A stretch of DNA of 64,000 bases from Curtobacterium sp. MCSS17_015 (GTDB lineage: Bacteria; Actinomycetota; Actinomycetes; Actinomycetales; Microbacteriaceae), in NCBI RefSeq assembly GCF_003234265.2, contig NZ_CP126256.1, positions 2,914,001 through 2,978,000 of the forward strand. Direction: 5' to 3'. Positions 23,901-32,632 of this stretch are shown piece after piece; position 1 is the first letter of the stretch, and the number at the start of each line of letters is the position of its first letter. The position numbers were made by a program, and so were the translations under genes. The notes beneath the pieces are model-generated. The model was not told the origin of the DNA. It did no database searches and was given only the letters and a program-made list of their open reading frames with translations.

Positions 23901-26304
23901 GGAGGCGCGACAAGGCGTCGTGCGCGAAGGTCCACGATGCACCGCTCGGCAGGGTGACCTGCAGCGGGTTGGCCTGGTCGTCGTACGTCCGACGAGTGGT
24001 CCGTCCGAGCGCGTCGGTCGTGGAGGCGAGTTCGCCGTCCGGGCCGTAGGCGAGGACGGTCCGCGCACCGATCGGGTCGGTGACGGCGCTGACGCGCCCA
24101 CCCGCGGTGTACTCGACCGTCCACGTCGCGCCGTCGGGGTCTCGGCGAGCGACGACCTGACCGGCGGCACCGTAGCGGTACTCCGTGCGGGCGCCGGTGG
24201 GGCTGATGGTCGCGACGGCGTGACCGGCGGTGTCCCGCTCGATCCGTGCGATGTGCCCGGCTGCGTTCGTCACGGCGACCAGCTCACCCGACGCGTCGTG
24301 GTCGAGGCTGAGCGTGACACCGGTCGGGTCGACGACCCGCACGAGCAGGCCGCGCTCCCAGGTGAGTTCGGTCCGGCCTCCCACCGGGTCGGTGACGACC
24401 GACGGGTCACGCTCGTCACCCTCGTACTCGTACGTGACGACGCTGCCGCTCTCCGTGACCACGGTCGTGACGCGGTCGGCGTCGTCGTAGCCGTACGTGA
24501 GGTCACCACCGGTCGGCGTGACCGTCCTCGTGCGCCGACCCCGTGCGTCGTAGGCGTGCACGGTGACCGAGCCGTCGCGTTCCGTCGCCGACACGAGGTT
24601 GCCGTGCGGGTCGTAGCTCATCGACTGTCGACGGTCATCCGAGTCGATGATCCCGACGAGCCGACCCTTCGGGTCCGCGATCCAGGCGTTCGAACGCGTC
24701 CCGTCCTGATCGGAGACAACGGTCACACGGCCGGGGAGGTAGGCGAACCGGACCCGGCGGCCGTGCGGGCTGGTCTGCTCGACGACACGACGCTGCGCGT
24801 CGTACACGTTGTCGACCTCGAGCACGCCGTCGGCACTCGTGACCGTCACGATGAGGTCGTCCTCGTCCCAGCCGTACGTCCTGGTCCCGAGCGGGGTCGC
24901 GGCCGAGACCAGGCGCCCTCGGTCGTCGTACCCGTATTCCACCCGACGTCCGTCGGAGGCCCGCAGCACGGCGACACGACCGTCGACGTACTCGACGTCC
25001 ACGAAGCGACCGCGTTCGTGGCGGAGACGCACGACGGCATCGGAGGCGTCCCGTTCCACCGTCACGGCGGTTCCGGGTCCGGCGCTCTCGCCGGCCCAGA
25101 GACCAGTCGGGGTGAAGTCGATGCGACCACCCTCGCTGTCCCGCACGACCAGGAGGTCTGCCTCCGCCGTGAGCCACCGGTTCTCGCCGACACCGCGCGC
25201 CCAACCGGCGCCGGCGCGGGGGAAGCGGACGAGTCGGCCGTCGGCACCGACGAAGGACGCGCCCTCGTCGTCGAGGAGCAGCCGGGTCTCGAGGCCGGAC
25301 GCCCACCCCGGGCCGAAGACACCCACACGCTGGTCGAGGGAGTTGTACATGCGCGACACCCTGAGGGACGCGGATGCGCCGTCGAAGGAGAGGTCGAGCT
25401 CCGGCTCGAGGAAGTTGCCGGTCGTCGTGTTGACCGGGTCCATCGAGTAGCCGGTCGTCGGCTGCGCGCCGTAGGCGGTGGGCGGATCGATCTGCAGGTC
25501 GGTCCGGTTGGCCGACACGCCCGCGGCCTGCAGGGCTGCGCCGAGCGCGGCGTCAGACACGGTCGAGACCGCGCCTTCACCCCCGGCGGCGGCGAAGGCG
25601 TCGGCGATGGTCTTCGCCCAGACGACGTCCTGGTCGTTGGCTGCGAGCCACCGCTCGAAGCCGGTGACGAGCCCGTCCGCGTTGATCGTTCCCCACGAGC
25701 ACCGCGAAGCGAAGTCGGACAGCTTGCCACGGAGCAGCCCGGGCTTCCCGGACAGCTCGGAGTTCAACGACGCCGAGCCCGTTGCGAAGGACCGGAGGTC
25801 TTCCGGCTTCGCGGACGACGTCCCGCCCCCGCCGCCGCCGGAACCCGGGGACGGCGTTTGCCTCGGCTTCGGCTGCATCTCCGCGGGGCCGAAAGGAGGC
25901 GCGGGCTTGTTCTCGATGTCCGGCGGGTTCCCGGTGCCGAACGTGTCGTCCCACCACTTCTCGAACCCGTTGCGTTCAGCCTGCTGCTCCTGCCACTCAC
26001 GGGCCTGGCGACGCCGTTCGCGTTCTTCCGCGGCGAGCTTCTTCATCTGGTCGACCCACCCCGCGACCGTGCGCATCAGGTCTGAGAGGGTCGTACCGTC
26101 GCTCTTCGCGATCGTCGCGTTCTCGGTGAACAGCTGCGAGAAGTGGCCGCGGAACTCCTGCGAAGCCGTCGACACGTACGACTGACGACTCCCGATCTGC
26201 CCGTCGATCGCACTCGCCGCGCCGCGCATGGCACTGGCGAGCGCGTCAGCGGTGGCGTCGTCGAACTCGATCGGATCGGTGTTGGCGTGCAGCTGTCCTG
26301 ACAC
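20908..26304 (-). CDS. RHS-repeat polymorphic toxin with T7SS-type N-terminus
   Basis: The 1798-residue protein is read from the GTG at 26304 (GGGGGG ribosome-binding site 9 nt upstream); a longer in-frame reading to 26559 overlaps the WXG100 gene and is rejected. Domains: a helical N-terminus (1-120) of WXG/LXG type with a charged coiled stretch (KKLAAEERERRRQAREWQEQ) and WWDDTFG; a Pro/Gly linker (about 130-165); a DUF6531-type module (PVNTTTGNFLEPELDLSFDG, about 290-370); many YD/RHS repeats; and the RHS core signature with its end (NPYSYAGNDPLHAVDPLG, about 1495-1513). The last 284 residues are unlike the rest: Gly/Ala-rich, hydrophobic (VLGIGLTVLSMV, VAIAMMAGAGAALSGG), with no nuclease motif and lower G+C. 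I infer a membrane-acting toxin tip, exported by the adjacent EssC-like system. Confidence 0.85.
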   Translation of the reverse strand: MSGQLHANTDPIEFDDATADALASAMRGAASAIDGQIGSRQSYVSTASQEFRGHFSQLFTENATIAKSDGTTLSDLMRTVAGWVDQMKKLAAEERERRRQAREWQEQQAERNGFEKWWDDTFGTGNPPDIENKPAPPFGPAEMQPKPRQTPSPGSGGGGGGTSSAKPEDLRSFATGSASLNSELSGKPGLLRGKLSDFASRCSWGTINADGLVTGFERWLAANDQDVVWAKTIADAFAAAGGEGAVSTVSDAALGAALQAAGVSANRTDLQIDPPTAYGAQPTTGYSMDPVNTTTGNFLEPELDLSFDGASASLRVSRMYNSLDQRVGVFGPGWASGLETRLLLDDEGASFVGADGRLVRFPRAGAGWARGVGENRWLTAEADLLVVRDSEGGRIDFTPTGLWAGESAGPGTAVTVERDASDAVVRLRHERGRFVDVEYVDGRVAVLRASDGRRVEYGYDDRGRLVSAATPLGTRTYGWDEDDLIVTVTSADGVLEVDNVYDAQRRVVEQTSPHGRRVRFAYLPGRVTVVSDQDGTRSNAWIADPKGRLVGIIDSDDRRQSMSYDPHGNLVSATERDGSVTVHAYDARGRRTRTVTPTGGDLTYGYDDADRVTTVVTESGSVVTYEYEGDERDPSVVTDPVGGRTELTWERGLLVRVVDPTGVTLSLDHDASGELVAVTNAAGHIARIERDTAGHAVATISPTGARTEYRYGAAGQVVARRDPDGATWTVEYTAGGRVSAVTDPIGARTVLAYGPDGELASTTDALGRTTRRTYDDQANPLQVTLPSGASWTFAHDALSRLQSVVDPTGAVWRREYGVNGDLRAVTDPTGVRTEFSDDPATGISTLSDAFATTTVRSDEFGRPVEVRSDETGSELVTYDACGRPVELVDGEGGLTRIERDMSGRISAIVSPSGGRTTFEYDACGRPSAATDQLGARTTITYDADSRVVARTLPTGDVERIEYDVVGRVVARTAPGEGTARYRWDAAGRLVSVHDARHGRRRFRYDAAGQLTEAENGVGGVTAYTYDVDGRLTSATDPVGGITRYTYDGAGRLTAITDPLSRTTTARLDAAGRRVQQTDPDGGVVEWAYDAAGREQRLSVDGALVAETTHDRARRAVVVTDHTRGPGRDIEHELCFDRRGLLVRRSRGGRAMSWEYDADGRRTARTDPDGNRTTWRRDAAGRVVGVEREGLTPAAFTLDTLGRIVQASTGDVVQSWSYERGALVEHTVTTPEGGTTTRIDHDEDDRIAAITGADGRRTYTHDAAAQLVSALDGGRGRTWRYDAAGRLVAETVDGAELRHEYDAAGQLVATTGADGARIEYVHDGLGRRVRRTAPDGSTTEYAWSDLGFLAGVVERDATYDETGRLEVWTDALGEVAEVGGSDTWWDTAAGVPVLASVGATPVLEAPGGIVAIDGNWTASTWRGARATEATDPWALLASTNGIGGGAALPSGVGLTPGGSLSIAGMEWLGARVYDPVAKGFLSTDPLAPVVGAGWSGNPYSYAGNDPLHAVDPLGLRPATDKDLQAYRDAHRGGLWELADKYSDEISTAAVVLGIGLTVLSMVTPAGPIVAIAMMAGAGAALSGGMSIQSNKGKDGRIDWGAVGVDTLIGGVAGAVGGGASFGLSKAAPALSRSGFSLAQRAGQVLTKPTQAATSSALQGAASNVLDVGAKSNWSASGAEYWQAAGTGTATGAAFSAGSSFVSPKVASSLANRLNIVPQWSSSGAHAMAGAPAVAPNLATWNTVVGGAVDSTLGGIGAVTNEIIRPGGGRDADNVLRTFVNGFVGGAEGPNVKNRGAHAG

Positions 26305-26408
26305 GGTTGTCGTCCCCCCGGAAGAACTGGTGCTGGTCGTGATGGTCCGCGTCGAACGCGGGAGCCCGGGCCGCCCATGACGGACGACCCGGGCGCTGTC
26401 GGGCGGTG

Positions 26409-26690
26409 TCAGGCGCCGCCACCCGCGGTGAAGATGTCCTGCGAGATCTTGTCGAGCTGGGTGCGGAGCTGCTCGAGCTCGGTCTTCGCCTTGTCCAGCG
26501 CAGCCTTGGTCTCCGGCCACGTCGACCCACGGAAGTTCCCGGCCAGCGGGCCGTCCCACACGTTCGAGTCGGACAGGATGCGCCCCTGGGCATCGAGCTG
26601 CGAGATCTGGTCCGTGAACCCACCGTTCACGATGGACTGGATCTGACGGATGGCGGTCTTCGCCTGTTCGGTCGAAAGCACACGCGACAT
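26409..26690 (-). CDS. WXG100-family type VII secretion protein
   Basis: The 93-residue protein starts at the ATG at 26690 (GAAGAGGGG upstream). The size, two-helix hairpin and central W-x-G (W45-D-G47 in SNVWDGPLAGNF) define WXG100/EsxA-like substrates. The second helix (KAALDKAKTELEQLRTQLDK) is amphipathic. The classic C-terminal Y-x-x-x-D/E is not obvious, the nearest text being ISQDIF. It is the first gene of the leftward island, 104 bp before the RHS toxin, and may be a co-secreted partner or guide for it. Confidence 0.85.
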   Translation of the reverse strand: MSRVLSTEQAKTAIRQIQSIVNGGFTDQISQLDAQGRILSDSNVWDGPLAGNFRGSTWPETKAALDKAKTELEQLRTQLDKISQDIFTAGGGA

Positions 26691-26899
26691 GGTGAACCCC
26701 TCTTCTCTACGTACCTGCACCCCCGCGCAGAAGATCCCCCGGAGGCTCTGACGCGCACCACCATAACGAGTCGTCCACCCGCTCGTACCCTCCTGTGGAC
26801 AGCTGATCCGCCGTCCCGACAACTGCCCGTTCACCCTCTGTCTCCACAGGCGCAACCCGGGCCGCCCCCGGTGCAGGGTGCTGGTGGCAGGATGTGGCC

Positions 26900-29065
26900 A
26901 TGGACACCGAACCGCAGCTGGACGGCGACTCCGTCGCGAACGACCTCGACGACTTCGACGAGGTCGTGGAGATCGAGCACGAGTCGCTGCCCTCGGACCG
27001 GTACTTCGACCGCGAGCTCAGCTGGCTCCGCTTCAACCAGCGCGTGCTCGAGCTCGGTGAAGACCGGACGCAGCCGCTGCTCGAGCGAGCGAACTTCCTC
27101 GCGATCTTCGCCTCCAACCTCGACGAGTTCTTCATGGTCCGCGTCGCCGGCCTGAAGCGCCGCATCGACACCGGCATCGCGGTCCCCACCAACGTCGGTC
27201 GCGCCCCGAGCGACGTCCTGCGCGACATCGCGATGAAGGCGCACGAGCTGCAGGAACGGCACGCCAACGCCTTCATCGGGTCGCTCAAGCCCGACCTCGA
27301 CGCCGCCGGCATCCACGTCGAGCACTGGTCCGACCTGGGCGAGGACGACCGCCTGCGGATGCGTGAGTACTTCAGCGAGCAGATCTTCCCGGTGCTCATG
27401 CCGCTCGCGGTCGACCCGGCACACCCGTTCCCCTACATCTCCGGCCTCTCGCTCAACCTGGCGGTGCGGGTGCGCAACCCGAAGTCGCAGCGGCAGGAGT
27501 TCGCGCGCCTCAAGGTGCCGCAGAACTACCCGCGCTTCATCAAGCTCCCGGACGACAACTCGGGGCGGCTGCGCTTCATCCCCCTCGAAGACCTCATCGC
27601 GAACCACCTGCCGGACCTGTTCCCGGGCATGGAGGTCCTCGAGCACCACGTGTTCCGGATCACCCGCAACGAGGACGTCGAGATCGAGGAGGACGAGGCC
27701 GAGAACCTCATCCAGGCACTCGAGCGTGAACTGCTCCGCCGGCGCTTCGGTCCGCCGATCCGGCTCGAGATCACCGAGGACATGGACCCGGTGACGCTCG
27801 ACCTCCTGGTGCGCGAACTCGACATCACCGAGCAGGAGGTCTACCGCCTGCCGTCGCCGCTCGACCTCGGCGGGCTGTTCGAGATCGCCAAGATCGCCCG
27901 CCCGGATCTGCACTACCCGCGCCACGTCCCGACGACCCCGGTGCAGTTCCAGCCGGGCGAGCCGAACACGAAGCCCGACCTGTTCCGCGCCATCGCCGCC
28001 CGCGACGTCCTGGTCCACCACCCGTACGAGTCCTTCGCGACCAGCGTGCAGGCGTTCCTCGAGCAGGCCGCCGCCGACCCGAACGTCCTCGCGATCAAGC
28101 AGACGCTGTACCGCACGTCGGGCGACTCCCCCATCGTCGAGGCCCTGATCGACGCCGCAGCAGCCGGCAAGCAGGTCCTCGCCCTGGTGGAGATCAAGGC
28201 GCGCTTCGACGAGCAGAACAACATCACGTGGGCCCGGAAGCTCGAGAAGGCCGGCGTGCACGTCGTCTACGGCCTGGTCGGGCTGAAGACGCACTCCAAG
28301 CTGGTGCTCGTCATCCGCCAGGAGGGCGGCACGCTCAAGCACTACAGCCACATCGGCACGGGCAACTACAACCCGAAGACCTCGCGGATCTACGAGGACA
28401 TGGGCCTGTTCACCGCGGACGACACCGTGGGCAAGGACCTCACCCGCCTGTTCAACGAGCTGTCCGGGTACGCGATCGAGAAGAAGTTCAAGCGACTGCT
28501 GGTCGCGCCGCTGCACCTGCGGAAGGGCCTCATCAAGCGCATCCAGACGGAGGCGCAGAACGCCCGCGACGGCAAGCCGTCGGGCATCCGCATCAAGGTC
28601 AACTCGATGGTCGACGAGCAGATCATCGACGCGCTGTACCTGGCGAGCCAGGCCGGCGTCCCCGTCGATGTCTGGGTCCGTGGGATCTGCTCGCTGAAGC
28701 CCGGGCTCGAAGGGGTGAGCGAGACCATCCGTGTCCGGAGCATCGTCGGACGGTACCTGGAGCACTCCCGGGCCTTCGCCTTCCACAACGACGGTGACCC
28801 GGCGGTCTTCATCGGCAGCGCGGACATGATGCACCGCAACCTCGACCGTCGCGTCGAGGCCCTGGTGCGGCTCACGGCGCCGGCGCACATCAACGAGGTC
28901 CAGGAGATGTTCGACCTGGCGATGGCCGAGACCACCAGCTCCTGGCACCTGGAGTCGGACGGCGAGTGGACGCGCCACTCGACGGACGGGGACGGTCGTC
29001 CGCTCGACGACGCCCAGAACGTGCAGATGCGGACGATCTCGGCCCGGAAGCGCTCGACGCGGTGA
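26900..29065 (+). CDS. ppk: Polyphosphate kinase 1
   Basis: The 721-residue protein has the PPK1 plan: N-domain with [19 protein letters not shown], head domain, and two C-domains containing [29 protein letters not shown] and [20 protein letters not shown], where His residues are autophosphorylated. It makes and degrades polyphosphate with ATP/ADP. I chose the ATG at 26900, because AGGA lies 7 nt upstream while the in-frame GTG at 26894 sits on it. The stop overlaps the next start as GTGA. Neighbours (NUDIX/phosphatase, pstSCAB) place it in a phosphate region. Confidence 0.96.
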   Translation: MDTEPQLDGDSVANDLDDFDEVVEIEHESLPSDRYFDRELSWLRFNQRVLELGEDRTQPLLERANFLAIFASNLDEFFMVRVAGLKRRIDTGIAVPTNVGRAPSDVLRDIAMKAHELQERHANAFIGSLKPDLDAAGIHVEHWSDLGEDDRLRMREYFSEQIFPVLMPLAVDPAHPFPYISGLSLNLAVRVRNPKSQRQEFARLKVPQNYPRFIKLPDDNSGRLRFIPLEDLIANHLPDLFPGMEVLEHHVFRITRNEDVEIEEDEAENLIQALERELLRRRFGPPIRLEITEDMDPVTLDLLVRELDITEQEVYRLPSPLDLGGLFEIAKIARPDLHYPRHVPTTPVQFQPGEPNTKPDLFRAIAARDVLVHHPYESFATSVQAFLEQAAADPNVLAIKQTLYRTSGDSPIVEALIDAAAAGKQVLALVEIKARFDEQNNITWARKLEKAGVHVVYGLVGLKTHSKLVLVIRQEGGTLKHYSHIGTGNYNPKTSRIYEDMGLFTADDTVGKDLTRLFNELSGYAIEKKFKRLLVAPLHLRKGLIKRIQTEAQNARDGKPSGIRIKVNSMVDEQIIDALYLASQAGVPVDVWVRGICSLKPGLEGVSETIRVRSIVGRYLEHSRAFAFHNDGDPAVFIGSADMMHRNLDRRVEALVRLTAPAHINEVQEMFDLAMAETTSSWHLESDGEWTRHSTDGDGRPLDDAQNVQMRTISARKRSTR

Positions 29066-30009
29066 GTGGCGGTCAGGCAGGCCCGGTGGTCGCGGCCGGG
29101 GCCGTGGTGTGGCGTGAGCAGGACGGGGCCCCGTTCGTGCTCCTCATCCACCGGGAGCACCACAAGGACGTCTCGTTCCCGAAGGGCAAGGTCGATCCGG
29201 GCGAGAGCGTCCCCGAGGCCGCCGTACGTGAGATCGACGAGGAGACCGGGTACCGCGTGCACCTCGGTGCTCCCCTCGGTCGGGCCGAGTACGTCCTGCC
29301 CAGCGGACGCGACAAGGTCGTGCACTACTGGTCGGCGCGGGTGAGCCGGAAGGAGTTCGAGCGGGCGGGCGCCTTCCGTCCGAACGACGAGGTCGCCGCG
29401 GTCGAGTGGGTGTCGATCGACGACGCCCGCGCACGACTCACCTACGAGCGGGACGTGGCGATCCTCGACCGCTTCGCCGAGCGGGCGGCAGCGGGCGAGC
29501 ACGACACCTTCGCCCTGATCGCGCTCCGGCACGCGAAGACGGTGCCCGGTTCGGACTGGGACGGGCCCGACGCGACCCGCCCACTCCTGCCGGTCGGCCG
29601 GGCGCAGGCGAAGTCCGTGGCGGCACCGGTCGCGGCGTTCGGTCCGAAGAAGATCGTCAGCAGCACAGCGGCGCGGTGCCTCGCGACCGTCGAACCGCTG
29701 TCCGCCAGGACGAAGCTCGGCGTCTCCGACACCCCCGACATCAGCCAGGACGCTCACGAGCGCGGGACCGCCGACGTGAAGGGCGTCATCCGGAAGCGCC
29801 TCGACAAGGCCAAGTCCGCGGTGCTGTGCTCGCACGGACCCGTGCTGCCGGACATCGTGGCCAGGATCGCGACCGACACCGCTGACGACGGCTCGCGGTT
29901 CGACCTCCGCCGTGCCGCGATGCTCTCGGTCGGGGACTTCGCCGTCATGCACATCGCTGGCCGCAAGCTCGTCGCGGTCGAGACGCACCGCAACACCGTC
30001 AGCGCCTGA
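29062..30009 (+). CDS. NUDIX hydrolase fused to histidine phosphatase (MutT1-like)
   Basis: The 315-residue protein has an N-terminal NUDIX domain (Nudix box about [20 protein letters not shown]) and a C-terminal phosphoglycerate-mutase-like domain ([14 protein letters not shown] with the catalytic His; [10 protein letters not shown]). This two-domain form is known from mycobacterial MutT1, which removes oxidised nucleotides or diadenosine polyphosphates. The GTG start overlaps the ppk stop (GTGA). The ppk-mutT1 pair is conserved in other actinobacteria. Confidence 0.88.
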   Translation: MSGGQAGPVVAAGAVVWREQDGAPFVLLIHREHHKDVSFPKGKVDPGESVPEAAVREIDEETGYRVHLGAPLGRAEYVLPSGRDKVVHYWSARVSRKEFERAGAFRPNDEVAAVEWVSIDDARARLTYERDVAILDRFAERAAAGEHDTFALIALRHAKTVPGSDWDGPDATRPLLPVGRAQAKSVAAPVAAFGPKKIVSSTAARCLATVEPLSARTKLGVSDTPDISQDAHERGTADVKGVIRKRLDKAKSAVLCSHGPVLPDIVARIATDTADDGSRFDLRRAAMLSVGDFAVMHIAGRKLVAVETHRNTVSA

Positions 30010-30257
30010 CACGCCGATCTCGCGGGCTGAACGGGTCAAGAGACCGGCAGGGTCGGCAGGGCGGCAAGGCCGGCAGGGCGGCAGGGCCCGGCACGGCCGG
30101 CACGGCCAGCACTCTGCCGCTGCAGGCGGACGCGAGCACCTCCGTCCGGTGACGGACCCGGAGTGTCCCCGCGAGCCTCCCGTCCGCAGGGCAGCGTGCC
30201 CCGATCCTGCCCGCGCCCGCCTCCCGCGTCCGCCGACCCGCACCGGATGAACCCCGC
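30010..30257. repeat. Gene-free stretch with GGCAGGG/GGCACGG short repeats
   Basis: From 30044 to about 30110 there is a run of imperfect 7-10 bp direct repeats (GGCAGGG, GGCACGG, with CCGGCA linkers). No gene is seen between the NUDIX stop and the pstS promoter. Confidence 0.6.
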
Positions 30258-30312
30258 GTTCACCTTCCGTTCACCAGAGGGCGTCATCCCGGTCACCTCT
30301 CGTCCCTACAGT
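30258..30312 (+). promoter_or_regulatory. pstS promoter with PHO box
   Basis: GTTCACC starts at 30258 and again at 30269, exactly 11 bp apart; GGTCACC at 30291 is in the same 11-bp phase with one weak unit between. TACAGT at 30307-30312 is a plausible -10. This fits PhoP/RegX3-type induction under phosphate starvation. Confidence 0.75.
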
Positions 30313-30384
30313 CACTCCCGGGTCAGCACCGGCCCGGGGACCACACAGCGGTCCCACTGCACTTACATTCCCGAAGGGACCCCT

Positions 30385-31500
30385 GTGAACATCAAGCGAA
30401 TCGGCTCGGTCGCGGCAATCGCGATCGCCGGCGCCGTCGTGCTCTCCTCCTGCGCGGCGAACGAGGACACCGCGGGCAGCGACACCTCGTCGTCCGCCTC
30501 CTCCTCGGGTGTCGACTACTCGAACCTCTCCGGCACTCTCACCGGCTCGGGCTCCTCCGCGCAGCAGACCGCCGAGGCCACCTGGGCCGCCGGCTTCCAG
30601 GAGCAGGCCTCCGGCGTCACGGTGAACTACACGCCCGACGGCTCCGGTGCCGGGCGCGAGAACTTCATGTCCGGTGCCGCTGACTTCGCCGGCTCCGACG
30701 CCGCGCTGAAGGAAGAGGAGCTCTCCGGCGAGTTCAAGAACTGCGCCGCGGACTCCAAGGGCATCGACATCCCCGTCTACATCTCCCCGATCGCGATCGC
30801 CTACAAGGTCGACGGCGTCTCGGACCTGACCCTCGACGCGAAGAGCATCGCGGGCATCTTCTCCGGCAAGATCACCAAGTGGAACGACGACGAGATCGCC
30901 GCGCTCAACGACGGTGTGGACCTGCCGTCGTCGAACATCACGGTCGTGCACCGCTCGGACGACTCGGGCACCACGCAGAACTTCTCCGAGTACGTCGCGG
31001 CGAACGCCCCCGACGTGTGGACCGAGGAGCCGAGCCAGACCTTCCCGTTCCAGGTCGGCGACAGCGCGAAGGGCACCTCGGGTGTGGCCTCGGCCATGCA
31101 GGGCGCCTCGAACGCCATCACCTACATCGACGACTCCGGCGCCGGTGACCTCGACAAGGCGAAGCTGATGGTCGGCGACACGGCCACCGAGCTCTCCGCC
31201 GAGGGTGCCGCCCAGGTCGTGGCCGACTCCGACGTGGCCTCGGGCCGCGAGGAGAACGACCTCGCGATCGACATCGACCGCAAGGACACCGCTGAGGGCG
31301 CCTGGCCGCTCGTGCTCGTCTCCTACGCGATCGCGTGCCAGGAGTACGAGGACAAGGACAAGGCCGACCTCGTGAAGGCGTACCTCGGCTACGTCGTGTC
31401 CGAGGACGCGCAGAAGGCCGCGGCGACGGAGGCCAAGTCGGCCGCCCTGTCGTCCGAGCTGTCGGAGAAGGCCGCAGCAGCGGTCGAGTCCATCAAGTAA
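30385..31500 (+). CDS. pstS: Phosphate ABC transporter substrate-binding lipoprotein PstS
   Basis: The 371-residue protein is read from the GTG at 30385 (AAGGGA upstream). The lipobox VVLSSC puts the mature protein on the outer face of the membrane. The phosphate-binding loops are visible: LTGSGSSAQQTAEATW near the N-terminus, the loop at DFAGSDAAL, and HRSDDSGTTQNFSEYV. It delivers phosphate to PstCA. A low-complexity Ser/Gly linker follows the lipid Cys. The first gene of pstSCAB, it is followed by a strong hairpin before pstC. Confidence 0.96.
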   Translation: MNIKRIGSVAAIAIAGAVVLSSCAANEDTAGSDTSSSASSSGVDYSNLSGTLTGSGSSAQQTAEATWAAGFQEQASGVTVNYTPDGSGAGRENFMSGAADFAGSDAALKEEELSGEFKNCAADSKGIDIPVYISPIAIAYKVDGVSDLTLDAKSIAGIFSGKITKWNDDEIAALNDGVDLPSSNITVVHRSDDSGTTQNFSEYVAANAPDVWTEEPSQTFPFQVGDSAKGTSGVASAMQGASNAITYIDDSGAGDLDKAKLMVGDTATELSAEGAAQVVADSDVASGREENDLAIDIDRKDTAEGAWPLVLVSYAIACQEYEDKDKADLVKAYLGYVVSEDAQKAAATEAKSAALSSELSEKAAAAVESIK

Positions 31501-31511
31501 GTCCCGCTAGC

Positions 31512-31551
31512 GCCCGGACGCCGGTCCCACCCACCAGACCGGCGTCCGGGC
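31512..31551 (+). promoter_or_regulatory. Intercistronic hairpin between pstS and pstC
   Basis: A perfect 15-bp stem (31512-31526 with 31537-31551) with a 10-nt loop follows the pstS stop, then CTCTCG without a U-tract. It could end most transcripts after pstS or protect the pstS 3' end, giving more binding protein than permease. Confidence 0.6.
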
Positions 31552-31661
31552 TCTCGCCCGTCCCGACGCGAGCTGCCTCCGCGCCCGTCGTGACCCGCAC
31601 GATCACCTCTCCCCCGAACCCCTCGCGTTCACCCCGGGCGCGATCCTCCGACAGGAGCCCC

Positions 31662-32612
31662 ATGACGACCGCACCGGTCCGAGACCAGGACACCGCCACC
31701 CCGTCGAAGCCCAAGGCCGTCGTCCGTATCGGCGACCGGGTGTTCTCCACCGCCTCCGTCGTGGCGGGCAGTCTCATCCTCTTCGTCCTCGCGCTCGTGG
31801 CCGCGTTCCTCGTCTGGCAGAGCCTCCCGGCGTTCTCCGCGAAGGCGGGCGACCTGCCGAACGACGCGGCGAACTTCTGGGACTACGTCGGCCCGCTCGT
31901 CTTCGGCACGGTGTGGTCCGCGTTCCTGGCCCTCGTGATGGCCGTGCCGCTGTCACTCGGCATCGCGCTCTTCATCTCGCACTACGCGCCGCGCCGTCTG
32001 GCACCGGTGCTCGGGTACGTCATCGACCTGCTCGCCGCGGTCCCCTCGGTCGTCTACGGCCTCTGGGGCATCGTCGTGCTGGCTCGGTTCGTGCGCCCGT
32101 TCTACGAGTTCCTCAACGAACACTTCGGCTGGATCCCGCTGTTCTCCGGACAGGTCTCCGGCACCGGCCGCACCATCCTGACCGCCTCGATCGTCCTCGC
32201 GGTCATGGCCATCCCGATCATGACCGCGGTCATGCGCGAGATCTTCCTGCAGGCGCCGACCCTCAACGAGGAAGCGGCGCTGGCGCTCGGAGCGACGCGC
32301 TGGGAGATGATCCGGATGTCCGTCCTGCCGTTCGCCAAGTCCGGCATCGTGTCCGCGATCATGCTCGGCCTCGGACGCGCGCTCGGCGAGACGATGGCGA
32401 TCGCACTGGTCCTGTCGGTGTCGACGAACATCACCTTCAACCTGATCGGATCGCTCAACCCGTCGACGATCGCGGCGAACATCGCCCTGCAGTTCGCCGA
32501 AGCCTCCGGGACGGCGCTGAACGCCCTGGTCGCCTCCGGCTTGATCCTCTTCGTCATCACCCTGGTCATCAACATGCTCGCGCGGTACATCGTCCGCAAG
32601 CGAGTCTCCTGA
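31662..32612 (+). CDS. pstC: Phosphate ABC transporter permease PstC
   Basis: The 316-residue integral membrane protein has six predicted helices and the permease EAA-type loop NEEAALALGATRWEMIRMSV that contacts PstB. The start is the ATG at 31662 with AGGAG 6 nt upstream; an in-frame extension overlaps pstS and the intercistronic hairpin. It forms the channel with PstA. Confidence 0.95.
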   Translation: MTTAPVRDQDTATPSKPKAVVRIGDRVFSTASVVAGSLILFVLALVAAFLVWQSLPAFSAKAGDLPNDAANFWDYVGPLVFGTVWSAFLALVMAVPLSLGIALFISHYAPRRLAPVLGYVIDLLAAVPSVVYGLWGIVVLARFVRPFYEFLNEHFGWIPLFSGQVSGTGRTILTASIVLAVMAIPIMTAVMREIFLQAPTLNEEAALALGATRWEMIRMSVLPFAKSGIVSAIMLGLGRALGETMAIALVLSVSTNITFNLIGSLNPSTIAANIALQFAEASGTALNALVASGLILFVITLVINMLARYIVRKRVS

Positions 32613-32632
32613 CGGGAAAGGTCGCACCCCCG

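Noticed and set aside
21718..26085. Two long plus-strand frames (584 and 721 codons) opposite the RHS gene
   Set aside because: RHS repeats give repetitive antisense readings. No start signal or known domain, and the RHS protein itself is unmistakable.
9667..26690. Integrated phage or integrative element carrying the T7SS island
   Set aside because: No integrase, transposase, attachment-site repeat or adjacent tRNA is seen at either end.
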